Shown here piece by piece: positions 25,156-36,441 of a DNA stretch of 64,000 nucleotides. The notes below the pieces were generated by a model, which searched no databases, had not been told where the DNA came from, and worked only from the letters and a program-made list of their open reading frames with translations. A program made the translations under genes and the position numbers. This stretch comes from Pycnopodia helianthoides (lineage: Eukaryota > Echinodermata > Asteroidea > Forcipulatida > Asteriidae): the NCBI GenBank assembly GCA_032158295.1, contig CM063247.1, positions 12,134,399-12,198,398 on the forward strand, given 5' to 3'. Positions within the stretch are counted from its first letter, which is position 1. Each line of letters opens with the position of its first letter.

Positions 25156-25612
25156 CCCAACTTCAGAATCATCCCATTTATAGTTGGGACCTATGCCAAA
25201 TTTGGCGTTTCAGTTGGAACGGCCCAAACTATAGATGAGATTTCCTGACAGTGGGATAGGGATAACTGTGATCAGTCATTGGGACTCTTACTCTGAAGTA
25301 ATTCTTGATCCTCTCAAGTTTCTCTTGACTTAGAACGGGGAATGTAAGTGATACTTCGTAGTAATCTGGGAAAAACTTGAGAACAAATTGAGAAGAATCC
25401 ATTACTCCATGCTCCATCATGCATCCCTGCAACCTGCCAGCAGCCTTGTGTTGCGACCACCCTCTGCAATTGAGGAACAGAGACAGGTTCCGCTGGTCCC
25501 CTGCACAGTGAAAGATCTCAGGATCCCAGCTAAAATTGGGTAGTCCCAACTGCAACACTCAAGTTGGGACCAGTCCCAACTAGAGTTGGGCCAATTCTAA
25601 AGTTGAGAAAGA
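25156..25612. mobile_element. MITE-like element with repeated tcccaact/agttggga motifs at both ends
   Basis: The left end (cgtcccaacttcagaatc, then tagttgggacc) is matched by the reverse complement of the right end (ctcaactttagaattggccc, then tagttgggactgg). Both ends thus contain small palindromes. It sits about 100 bp upstream of the inferred EDC3 5'UTR exon. Confidence 0.5.
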
Positions 25613-26795
25613 ACATCTCAACGAGCTGTGGTGGTTCTAAAATGAGGTGGTGGTTTATCAACTTAACATTTCGATATTAGTATCAAATGATTGGATGGTC
25701 CCCTGGATCAGGACTCCAGGAGAAAATTATGAAATAACAAGAAAACAGTCACTGCCCATGGTCATTTGCTGTATAATTATACTGTCTAAATTAAATAATT
25801 AATAATATAAATTGTTTTTAATAGGGGGGCCTAATAACAATTAACAAAAACAATAAACTTTTGTATTTTAAATGTTTAATTAAAGTACATCTATCTACAA
25901 TCTACGCTGGTACTTCTTACTTTCAAAATAGACAGAGACCAACATGAAATATACTTAAATTTCCATTACCTTATATTTTACAGTAGATTAACAATAGTAA
26001 TTCAATCACATATATTAGAGCACTGATGACGACAATCAAAATACAAAGCTCGGCAATGATTCCTTGCTTGTTGATTGTTGCGTGTGTTAAATCATAGAGA
26101 AAGCTCTATGCTAATGTAGTGCGTGTGTTGTGTTGTGCGTGTGTGAGGGAAGAAAACCATAACTTGGTACCACACGCTTTAAAACATGGTTAAACTATAC
26201 TATTGAGAATTCCAGGTACCAGGTCACTGGCACTATTAATTTGGTAATCATGAAATTGCAAGTATTCGTCAATGACCGTCAAAAAGAGTCAACATCAATT
26301 CGTTGAGTGTCGCCATGGCAATTCATGTTTTCTTCTTTTCAATGCATGCCCTACTTTTTTCTTCTTTACGAATATTTTATTTTAAAAAGCATTTTTTTAA
26401 TTTTCAAAAGCAGTTGTTTTTAATTCTTGTGCCTTTTCTCTGTAGCCTTCGCGCCTTCTTTGCTTGAGTCCCTCTTGCTGGAGCCATCTAGCAATCCAAG
26501 AAAGACTCTTTGCATGCACTGTTTCTGTTCATCTGACCATCCCAGGTGCATCCACTGATAACCAGAAAGTTTCCCTCATGTAGTTCTCAACTGCCCTTTC
26601 ATCATGCGCACCACAGATATCTGCATGCCCGGGTTTTTTATCGGCGTAAAGGCCAAGCTCTTGTAATTTACGGTTTAGGTGCTGTGATTAGAAGCGAGTG
26701 GCAATCATTTCTTCTTAACTAAAAGTAACACCGGGTTATGGTCAAACCGTGGACCCGTGCAAATTTAGGCACAATATTTAATTCATTCGTGAATG

Positions 26796-27130
26796 TACCT
26801 TCTTACAGCACTTTCTTTCCGGGACTCAAATGAACTGAATAAAAACAAAAGCATATTCAGCACTCGCTTTTTGTGCAGATATTTTGTAGAGCAGGGGAAG
26901 AATAAACATTTGTTTCAAGTATGGATTTTACCATCATCAAAAGATTGGTGGACTATTTGGCAGGGGGGATATTCTAATATGTAAATGGTAATTACCAACA
27001 AATTATAAATACCAGCAAAATTAAAAGATAGATGTTTATGATGGTGTTAAAAAGAAAGGGAAATTAACAATTCAATTTGTGATGTACTCATTTTCCAATT
27101 GATAGAGTCCTCATGTGAGTGAGAAAAAAA
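26796..27130 (+). repeat. Direct repeat bracketing PTS, left copy
   Basis: About 335 bp, nearly identical to 30902-31238 and in the same orientation. Shared landmarks include tttgtagagcaggggaagaa, ggtggactatttggcagggg and tccaattgatagagtcctca. No coding sense is evident. It ends about 480 bp before the PTS ATG. Confidence 0.85.
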
Positions 27131-27606
27131 TTACATAAAATTGCATAAAAATGCTTATATTTGATTATTCCTCCATGCTGTAGGCCCCCTATCCTGTTAA
27201 AATAGTTGAGCCCGTGGTTGAGCTATGGACTATTTGATTGGAGCACCTATGCTCAATGGTTTGGGATATATGTATAATTCATCTCTCCTTTGAAAAATAT
27301 TAAAACTTCAAGATTTTAGACCAAAAGTATGACACTATGTTTGGGCAGTGGTTTATGTACTACCAGTCTCATTGAAGTGTTGCCTGATGCTCTTAAAGTG
27401 AATGACGGTCGTTTTCGCTGACAACAAAAACAGAGAGAAATTTCGTGTCGGGCCCAAATTTAATGTGGATGCATCAAATACACGTTACTTCGTTACTCCA
27501 AATCAACATAAAGCTCTCACGAAGATTCGTGTAGTTGGCGTCTAGTTGCAAGCAGTATAAAACTACCATCTGCTACAGGCATGATTTGTACTTTAAAAGG
27601 GTGAAA

Positions 27607-29738
27607 ATGTTAGCTAACAGCAGTGAATCATTACAAACCACGAATGACAACATTGAGGTGCAGCAGTCAAGTAGAAGAAATATGGTAGTTTATGTGAGTA
27701 AAACGGAATCATTCAGCGCTTGTCATCGGTTGCACTGGTGAGTATTGCGTTTGAATTGTAGTTTGTTTAAATTTAAAATCAACATCTCACACTTGTCAGC
27801 TTGTAATTTTGTATCTATAGACATAGTATAAAACAATTTGGACAACAAAAATTACCTCCATGATTTCACAAAGCATAACGATTCATCTTAAAATGAGTTA
27901 TCACTGTCAGTATTGATTATTCGGAACCGATTATTTCCTCAAGAACTATGTTTGTTCCGCTGTTGTGGAGACGATAGCGGAATGAACCTCTGTCTTAGTC
28001 TTAGTTTTATGTAGGATTAAATATCATAGCTCATATCAGATATAGTGATTTGTATCGTGACATCAAACTTTGCTCAGCAATTAAGATTGATTCGCAGTTA
28101 TTATCAGTCTTAGCTCTTTGTGAAATCGAGCCCACTATAGTGCTTGGCTGGAATTACACAAAGGCCACGAAGGCCGTGCCCTCTGTTGCCCTGGTCTTGG
28201 CCTTGGTGCCTTAAATTTTGAAAAGTTTCCTGTAGACTTAGATTTTCCAATGCAATGGAAGTGCCCTTTGAAACTGGCATTTCCCTCTCAAAGATGAAAT
28301 TCCAGGCCTGCAAACCTATTATTGAAATAAGCTAATTGTCTGCATTGTTTTCTCCATTTTTATTTTGAAGTCCTTCCCTGAGCGATGCAGAAAATCTTGC
28401 CATATTTGGGAATGTAATAACCCAAACGGCCATGGCCATAACTACAAAGGTTAGTAATTCCATCGTAGTTTCAGTTTGCGTACATTTCTTTTACCTTTAA
28501 ACATTAACAAACCCAAACTGCAGGCATCGTAAAAGCACCCAACCAACGAATACTTAAACTTGCAACAACTGACAGAAACATTTCTAGCGTGCTCAAAGCG
28601 TTAAAGAAGCAACCGTTCGAGTTGGATTTTCATTTAAAGAAGCCAAGGTGTTTACTAATAATTCTTACAGGTTCACCATGTAATCTTCCAAAAAGTGACT
28701 CGAAATTTAAACAAATATTACTGTACGTGGCATACCCTCATGCACTAGGACTAAAGACTCTTTTTTTTTGTTTTTTTCAGTCGAAGTCATTCTGAAAGGG
28801 AAGGTAAGAAATTTGTTGAACAATTTTTTTAATTTATTACACATCCCAACAGCACCAATTAGCGCCAATAACAGGATGAATAGGAAACGAGAAGAAAGTT
28901 CAGTTTTTTAGAAAACTCATAAGGAGGAAAACCCACACAATCAGGTAGGGACTGAAAACCCAATTCACATGCAAGGCTCTGTTGAGTTGGGATTCGAACT
29001 GAGGCCTACAGAGATGAAAGGCAAGGAAAGAAACCACGAGCCCATCTGATTCATGCATTCTTGTTTATTGATCTCAGACTAGTCTTTAACATTATTTTAA
29101 AATTCCATCGATTGATCTAGATAAAAGGTGTGGAAGTTTTTAACAGTTAATTCTGTAATTTATTTTGACAGGTTGATCCCACAACTGGCATGGTGATAAA
29201 TCTGACGGATCTGAAACAGTACATGAAAGTAAGACCAGTGGGTTATTTTTATGAAAATACTAAGTTGCTTGTCAGTTCTTTTGATTTTTATATTTTGTTG
29301 AAAGATCATACCAATGTGGCAAACTGCCACGGAGAGTCCAAAAAATTGGTATACACGCACTCTCCTGCCCAACTGGCTCTCTTGCCACAAAATGCTGCAG
29401 GAGGCTGTTGCAACTAAGTCCACAGTACACAAGCCATGGGTTTCCCACAAAATACCAGCTGTACCACGCCAACAAAAATATATGTAGGATTTACCTCTAT
29501 TTTGATTGTTCTTTGATAATGCTGCAATTACTCCTTACAGACGGCTATTATGGACCCTCTAGACCACAAACATATTGACAAGGACGTGCCATATTTCAAG
29601 GGAACCGTGAGCACGTCGGAAAACATTGCGATCTTCATCTGGGATCAGATGATGATGCAGCTGCCTAATCCGGAACTTCTGTACGAGGTGAAACTTCATG
29701 AAACGGATAAAAACATTGTGTATTATAGAGGGGAGTAG
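27607..29738 (+). CDS. PTS: PTS, 6-pyruvoyl-tetrahydropterin synthase (five coding exons; one base apparently missing in exon 2)
   Basis: Exons: 27607-27737, 28371-28449, 28781-28803, 29172-29228, 29541-29738. Expected length is 162 aa (human 145, with a shorter N-terminus). The enzyme converts 7,8-dihydroneopterin triphosphate to 6-pyruvoyl-tetrahydropterin in cytosolic tetrahydrobiopterin synthesis. Zinc ligands are visible at His40 (FSACHRLH) and His65/His67 (CNNPNGHGHNYK). The catalytic Cys59 and the Asp105-His106 pair (MDPLDHK) are also present, all in register with human numbering plus 16. Exon 2 is 79 nt where 80 are needed: after LAIFG the frame shifts by one, and CNNPNGHG is read in the next frame. 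The expected codon between G57 and C59 has only two bases (AA). All other junctions are in phase. The ATG at 27607 is the first in frame. Met26 is an alternative start. Confidence 0.95.
27949..27992. repeat. Hairpin related to the one at 11129-11196
   Basis: The arms tttgttccgct and agcggaatgaac flank a short loop (gttgtggagacgat). The same arm sequences occur in the longer hairpin at 11129. It lies in PTS intron 1. Confidence 0.55.
28120..28320. repeat. Dispersed 'accaaggcaa / ggcaacagaggc' repeat, diverged copy in PTS intron 1
   Basis: It shares aaggcc, ctctgttgcc, aagtttcctgtagactta-like and agtgccctttg blocks with the better copies at 41080-41262 and 44836-45006. No coding sense is evident. 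Confidence 0.4.
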
Positions 29739-30413
29739 GACTGAAATTTATTGAGTTATAAAAAACATGAAATATATAGTATATACAGTAAATTGATTTT
29801 GTCTATTTAGCAACATTGTTACAGGGAACCAGTCATCAACAGGAGGCCTATACATTGTAAAGGTGCTGTGGCTGGTAGTTAACTGTTTCTGCTAAGTATT
29901 TATTTTCTGAGCTTAGCAAATTTGTGTGCCTTAGCAGCTTTATGAAATTCACTGGACCCAGTTTAATAAAGCTGTTTAGCACGTTGACTGTCGGTCATAA
30001 TATTCGTAGGGCGTTTCCATTTGCCAAGTGCGGTGCGCATGCACACATACCAAATAGGTACTATACAAACAAAAAATTGAACATACACATTCTAAGGATG
30101 TATGTCCTCACCACTGCCAGAAGCGTATGTGTTGCGTGCTCAGTGATGACAGTGTATTTAAATTAACAATACAAAGCTCTTTCATTCTCTAATTCGTTAC
30201 ACCTGTTACTTCAAAAAAATGCGTATTAAAAGCAAGAAGAGTTGGCAGCACGTGTGCATGGTTACAATGGATTTGCAGTTTTATAGTACTCATCTGGTTA
30301 CTAGAACCACTGGCAACTTAACGTGCCTTTTGCTTTGCTTACGGTCAGCACTGCTTATGTAATAGAAACTTTACTAGTACAGGTTGCTGTAAGCAGAAAA
30401 CGTCTGCTAGCTT

Positions 30414-30606
30414 GGCCCAATTTCATAATGCTGTTAGGCAGAAAATACTGCTCAGCAAAAGGAAAATCTTGCTTAGCAGAAACAGGGTACCAGCCAAAAC
30501 ACCATGTAATGTACATTGTTTGTGACTGGTTCCCTGCAAATATTTGCTTAGCAGAAAAGTTTGCTTAGCACCAATTTTTGCTTAAGCAGCTCTATGAAAT
30601 TGGGCC
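30414..30606. mobile_element. Dispersed element with ggcccaatttcat / gctctatgaaattgggcc ends
   Basis: It begins ggcccaatttcataatgctg and ends with the inverse, cagctctatgaaattgggcc. The inner consensus is aggttaccagccaaaatgccat...gtgactggttycctgc. Related copies lie at 62867-63050 (best preserved), 62640-62830, 32275-32385, 23395-23515, 29880-29975, 18885-19030 and 36270-36405. Confidence 0.6.
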
Positions 30607-30901
30607 CAGGCTTTATGTGGAATTGGTGATTATGAGGTACCAGCAACACCTGTCTTCCATCAAAGGCCAATTAACCACTTCACATTGGCATTTTAAAGTA
30701 TTTTCTGTGACTCTGTGGTATTTTATTTTCTTGACTTTTTCTATCTTCTGGACTAATTACATTCCTTTGAGATTATTGTTGTCACAATGAAACTCTGACT
30801 TGACAAAGAAAGACAACAAAGGTTCTCATAATAAGCACTAGGAATTGTTCTCTTTTGATGCAGCCTCATATGTGGCTGGAACTGATGGGTATAGATACTA
30901 G

Positions 30902-31238
30902 TACCTTCTTATAGCACTTTCTTTCCGGGAATCAAATGAACTGAATAAAAACAAAAGCATATTCAGCACTCACTTTTTGTGCAGATATTTTGTAGAGCAG
31001 GGGAAGAATAAACATTTGTTTCAAGTATGGATTTTACCATCATCAAAAGATTGGTGGACTATTTGGCAGGGGGGATATTCTAATATGTAAATGGTAATTA
31101 CTAACAAATTATAAATACCAGCAAAATTGTAAGATGGATGTTTATGATGGCTTTAAAAAGAAAGGGAAATTAACAATTCAATTTTGTGATGTACTCATTT
31201 TCCAATTGATAGAGTCCTCATGTGAGTGAGAAAAAATT
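30902..31238 (+). repeat. Direct repeat bracketing PTS, right copy
   Basis: Nearly identical to 26796-27130 and in the same orientation, with only scattered substitutions and short indels. It lies about 1.2 kb after the PTS stop codon. Confidence 0.85.
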
Positions 31239-31471
31239 AATACAAGTCTCTAATCTCACGTTAAAATGGTGTAAATTGCCATTGTATTCGATACCCTACC
31301 AGTGGCAAGGGGGGAAGGGGCACTCCCCTCTGTTCTGTTGCTAGTGAGACCGTACAACTTGAAGAAGATCCATGCCACTTGACACAACATTTTTCCTTGA
31401 TTATACTAGCTTACTGCATTTTATTTATGTTCTTATTTCAGACGATCTACTAATTTACAAATATACATAAA

Positions 31472-31530
31472 CAATCAGAAAATATACAAGATTATCAGAA
31501 AATATACAAGATTATCAGAAAATATATATT
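31472..31530 (+). repeat. Tandem repeat, three copies of a 20-bp AT-rich unit
   Basis: The unit atcagaaaatatacaagatt is repeated about three times, with the last copy diverging. Confidence 0.8.
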
Positions 31531-34149
31531 CTTTAAATTAATCGAATATTCCCCCAAAACATTGTAGAAATGATGATTTGATATTTAAAATTAAAAACTG
31601 GAAATGTCAATTCCATGTAAATGAATTTTACCACACACAGTAATATTCACTGCATAATTGCGCATCTGATATTCTCAAATCATCTCTAGCAATTGGGTCT
31701 AGTGTGAAAAAAAGAAAGTATTTCAATGTCTGTCCTGATAGCTTTGTAACCTCAAAATTAACCAGAAAATTCCTGTGATGTTGCACGCCATGTAGAATGT
31801 CTGATACTGGACACTAGTTTCATACATGGTGGGGAAGCCAAAGTGCACGCATGGCATGTTTTGTTAACTTTTGATAGTTCCAAAACACGTTTTTTGTCAA
31901 TCAATTTACTAGTTGTTATTGAGTGTAATAATATGTAGGATTGCAGTTATCTATGGTGATGATTTATTAGTACCCATCTACACAGGGAGTCGTGTACTTT
32001 TTTGCAGCTCTATAACCTTGACCATTGATTGATTTAATGTAGTTCAAATCAACTACAGTCGAGATAAAAAATTGCCTTACTTTGGATACTTATTGAACAA
32101 ATAATTTTTTACCGATATAAATGTATCAGTACAGTATTGAAATCTTAGAAGTCGTTTAACATGTAGGTGCGTCCAGTGCTTGGCTTAACAATGGTTAGAT
32201 TAATAGATGCAGACAATATTACAATGGCTTCCCTGATAAGCAGATAAAGCCTTTAGCAGTGAACCAGGCAAAAAACAGACTAATGTACACCAAACAGCAT
32301 CTTGACTGGTAATCTGTTTTTAGCTAAGCAAAAAATGTTTGAGTGGTAAGCAGAGAATTACGAATTAGCAGCTCTACGCTTAGAGCCGTGTTAGAATGAG
32401 TGACTGCTGCTTGATCACCACAATAACATGCTTGAAGGATAGGAAGCCCATAGCAACACCCATAGCAACAGCCGCAGCCACCAATTTAGACACAGTCTTT
32501 AGAATGCTCATTAAAGAGCCGACCATGCCATTTGCATTCTTGAATCCATTTTTACTTTGAATACAATTATGAAATCTTTTTGAAGTTCAATGCCCCATTC
32601 TGTATTTTTGGCTACAATTTTATGTACAAAGAGGATATTGTAAGCTATTTTTACTAAGTTATAAATTTATGATACATACATTATACCAAAGATTATCTAG
32701 AGCACTGAGGCGCGAGATGGGAAACAATGCATATTGAAATATACGTGGACGCTATTTCAGCAAGCAAATGTTTTCTTATCACCATCACTGATCTACTATT
32801 GTAATGCTTGCTGAAATGGCATCCAGTGCACATATAACATTTCAGCCGGAGTTCTCCATCTTGTGTCTTTGGCACTCTATAATCTTTGCATTATTCAGAT
32901 ATATACAGAATATAAGCAGTTTTATTCCTGCTTGGTATTCATACATGTACAAATGAGCAGCTGCTGTGGACCTTTGTGGCCATCTATTTCTAGTAGGTTC
33001 CCTGTATACCCCCACTATAAATTGCAGTACTGATTGATCCCACACGAAAAGGACCAGACTATTGTTTTTTCCCCAGCCTCATTTTGGTGTCATGCACTTA
33101 AATGGGAAAATCCAAGATGTCAAGTACCTTAAAGTATATTTCGTTAATTTATCAAAGAATTACTACAAAGATAAAAGTATTATAATGAAACAATTATGCA
33201 CAACAAGTTTGTATTAAATGAAATCTAACAGTTTTCATATCTGTAAAGTTGACTCTTGGCTACAAATTTGGTTTAAGTATTGTCTGTTGAACCTTATTTG
33301 GTTTATTAAGATCAACTTAAACCGTTTGTGTACCAGCTGCGGCTAGATCACCATGGTAACATGCGTTGAAGCAAAGGCTGCTCTTAGCAACAGCCAGAGC
33401 AGCAGCCACCAATTTGGACAGGTCTTAGTAAGGCACTAAAAGGCATTTTTTATTTCCATATCAATTAAAAATTGATTTTCTTGTTTGAAAACCTTACAAA
33501 TTGTTTTCGTTTATCTTACAAAAGCAAATATGCTTACTGCTACTATTAGGTTTTGGTTTATAAACACAACAAATTTTCGATTTAGTATTCCATTATTTCA
33601 ATGAATAATGACAAATATTAAAAAACATGGCTAGAATAAGTTATTACAAATCTGCCATCTGACTATAAGACAATTGTGCATACAACGCATAGCCAGTGCT
33701 GTATAATATCATGGAGCTTTAAAATATCAAAAAAGGCTGAATGAGCTTTAATGGCCAGCCACCGGGGCTAGCTAGTACTGATGAGTATTACTTGAATTGA
33801 GTACCCTGTCAGTTATTAACATTACAAAACCAGTGCATAAATTATCCACTTCATAAATTTTATGATGATGCCATTGACATATGGCTGCCCACTCTCAATG
33901 ATAGATTGTAATTTTACTCTTACACACAGTCATTCCCGACATGTGGTACTGAGTCTTATTGTTAACTTTTGATCAGACCATGGGATTCTTCCTCCATGAT
34001 ACACATGTACATGTACAATCCACATTGAGAATTCCATGGGGGTCCTGTACAACAATAAACTTAAAAGCCGAATGAAGAATATGCGTTATGGAACATATCC
34101 ACACTTGTTCCCCAAGAATGTACTGTAGTGTGCCACAGTTGTTTTTCGA

Positions 34150-34330
34150 AATTTGAGCAAATAGTGCTGACCTAGATTTACACAGAGGCCATGGGCTCTG
34201 TTGCCGTGGTCTTGGAATTGGTATTGGTGCCCCTTCAAAAGGTTCCCATAGACTTTAAGATTTTCCAATGGAAGTGCCCTTTGCAAAATGATAATGGCCT
34301 TGCCCTCTCAAAGATCCAGGCCTGATATTG
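34150..34330. repeat. Dispersed 'ggcaacagaggc' repeat, diverged copy
   Basis: It shares gccatgggctctgttgcc-like, ggtgcccctt, ttcccatagactt-like and agtgccctttgc blocks with 28120-28320 and 44836-45006. Confidence 0.4.
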
Positions 34331-35249
34331 TACATACAAATCATGCAGGATTGACACCCTATATTTATCACACGACATTACATCTACTGCAATCATGAAT
34401 AATTTGATGTGTACATGCTGCCATACCCAATGCACATGAGTTCACACAAGGCTGCCAGGTACATGTACGTTCTTGTCACAAATTTCAAGTAGTCATTAAC
34501 AAAGACGTGTTTTCTGTTATTAATAGAAAACATTGTATCGTGTGCAATAATGACCCGCTAGCCAGTGACGCATTTCAACATGAAGCACCAATTTAAGAAG
34601 AACACACTTTGGCTATTTGCTGATTAAGATGAGTGTGGAGTCTAAATCAGGCTTTGTCTAACAGCCAATTTTTACAGTGTTCAGCTTAACTTCAAATAAT
34701 CAGCGAGGTGATCACAATTTCCTTGAAAGTAATTCGCAAGGACAAAACAAAAGCAAAGGTCTTTTGTTAATTTTCATCTCCCCCGTGAGACCACAAATCG
34801 TTAATTCTTCCGTCTCGGTTTGTTTAACCTTGGTATGAAATTTGCTTTCAAGCAATTATTTTGTTTACCACGATGGAAAATGAGGCACTTGAGTGCCTTT
34901 GCAACCCAGGATAAAGTGGTAGCATCTGCTAAGTATAGAATCATGGATAAGTAGGGCATATCATTGTGTTAACATCTGTACTCTATATGAGACTAGACAA
35001 CCAACATGTGGAAACTTCACGTCATGCAACTCAAAGTAAAAGGCGAAAAAAAATTAAACCACTTAATCTTATTCTGAAACTGATTGCTTCATGTGTGCAG
35101 CAAACCATTTGCAATTCGGATGATTATGGTGTCGCTTCATAATCCACAAAAAGAAAGTGGAGAGCCAGCCAAAAGACGAAACAAAAATGAAGGAATTAAC
35201 TACCTGCTCCTGATAATATTATTTTGGCTTTTGGTTCATGTTTCCCCCC

Positions 35250-35400
35250 CCCTTTACAGGCGTTTTCTCCTTGGTAAAGGGCACCTCTATGAGGAAATGG
35301 TAAATTTCTTTCCAACTATTTCAAGGGGCACCAAGGCAATAACCAGGAGCAACAGAGGCAACTATTGCCTCGTTGCCTGCATGAAGTACATGTATTCTTA
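35250..35400. repeat. Dispersed 'ggcaacagaggc' repeat, inverse orientation
   Basis: It carries ccttggtaaagggcacctct, aaggggcaccaaggcaataa and caacagaggcaac, the inverse of blocks in the copies at 41080-41262 and 44836-45006. Confidence 0.5.
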
Positions 35401-36441
35401 AATTGTATAAAGGATTAGAACTACACAGGATATCGAACAGAATAATTAGGCTTGACTATAGCACACCAGAAAGCATCGATGCTGTCATAGCTACCGTTGC
35501 TAGGCATCAACGTGGCTATACACAAGGCTCCCTGTGTTGGGTAATGACTTCCTTGGCAAAGCTGATGTAAACAAAATGGAAACCCTATAGTCAACTCAAT
35601 TAGTGTTCCTTTTCAACCACACATAGGATGCACTGCTGAACAGCTGGTATGCACGAGAAATTGTAGTGCGATCTTGTACATGTGTACCTTTTTTAGCAAC
35701 AATGTAACATGGTATGCTGTGAGGCCATCTAGTATCAATGGTTTCAAATTTGTTAACAGAAGAACCCTAAGTGATCTGGACACCTGATATAAAGCAACAT
35801 AAGATCCATTGGCTTTAACAAAAACAAACATTTCAAAAGCCCTCTGACAAAACATACACAAATTGTTCAGTACAAATTCATTGTCAGCAGGGCGTAGCAT
35901 TGACCTCATATTTGGGTTCTGTAAAGGCACATTTGGTTCATTAAAAAAAAAAAGGCAAATTTTCAATATTTTTTTCAAAAGCTCAACAACAAAAAGGGAA
36001 TTTGATATTGACAAAAAAATCTTCCAACTCATTTGTATTTTTATTACATGTAGCTCTCTAAATTTAAGTACAAATATCTGCGTTCATTTAACCACAAATC
36101 TTTTCAAAACAAAAATAATAACTACATATTGCACGCAATTGCTATTTCTATGATCACTTTTATCTTTTAGGCTAAAATTTCTTACTAAAATGCTCTCTCA
36201 TTTTACAAACAAAGCTTCTTCCTTTTTTCAGATTTGTTTCACCTGCAAAGGTGTACTCAACAGCAATTTAAAGCCATCAGCGCCCGATTTCACTGCTTAC
36301 CATAGAATTCTGTGCTTACAGTGCCATGTAAAGTGTTGATTCTATGGTCCATTAGTGCAGAATTCGGCAGTAAGCAGCGGCATTGGAATTGGGCCCTGGT
36401 CTTTGTGTTACCTCAAACACAGGATTTTCTTGAAAACAGAC

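Larger units (their letters stand above)
25017..27606. other. Intergenic region between the divergent EDC3 and PTS genes
   Basis: This region holds the 5'UTR and promoter sides of both genes. It contains a MITE-like element (25156-25612), a TG-rich stretch near 26100-26150 and the first copy of a 335-bp direct repeat (26796-27130). I recognise no ORF here. The core promoters are not resolved. Confidence 0.6.
29739..36441. other. Intergenic region between PTS and SAXO
   Basis: No gene was recognised. Contents: the PTS 3'UTR with an AATAAA at about 29966, a palindrome-ended repeat (30414-30606), the right copy of the 335-bp direct repeat (30902-31238), a 20-bp tandem triplication (31472-31530) and dispersed repeats near 32275-32385, 32396-32530, 33340-33440, 34150-34330 and 35250-35400. 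The stretch 31250-34000 is otherwise AT-rich with no visible structure. Short ORFs here (for example minus 35613-36032) have no recognisable domain. Confidence 0.55.

Noticed and set aside
35613..36032. Minus-strand ORF of 139 codons between PTS and SAXO
   Set aside because: Hydrophobic, low-complexity translation of AT-rich sequence. No domain and no plausible splice context.
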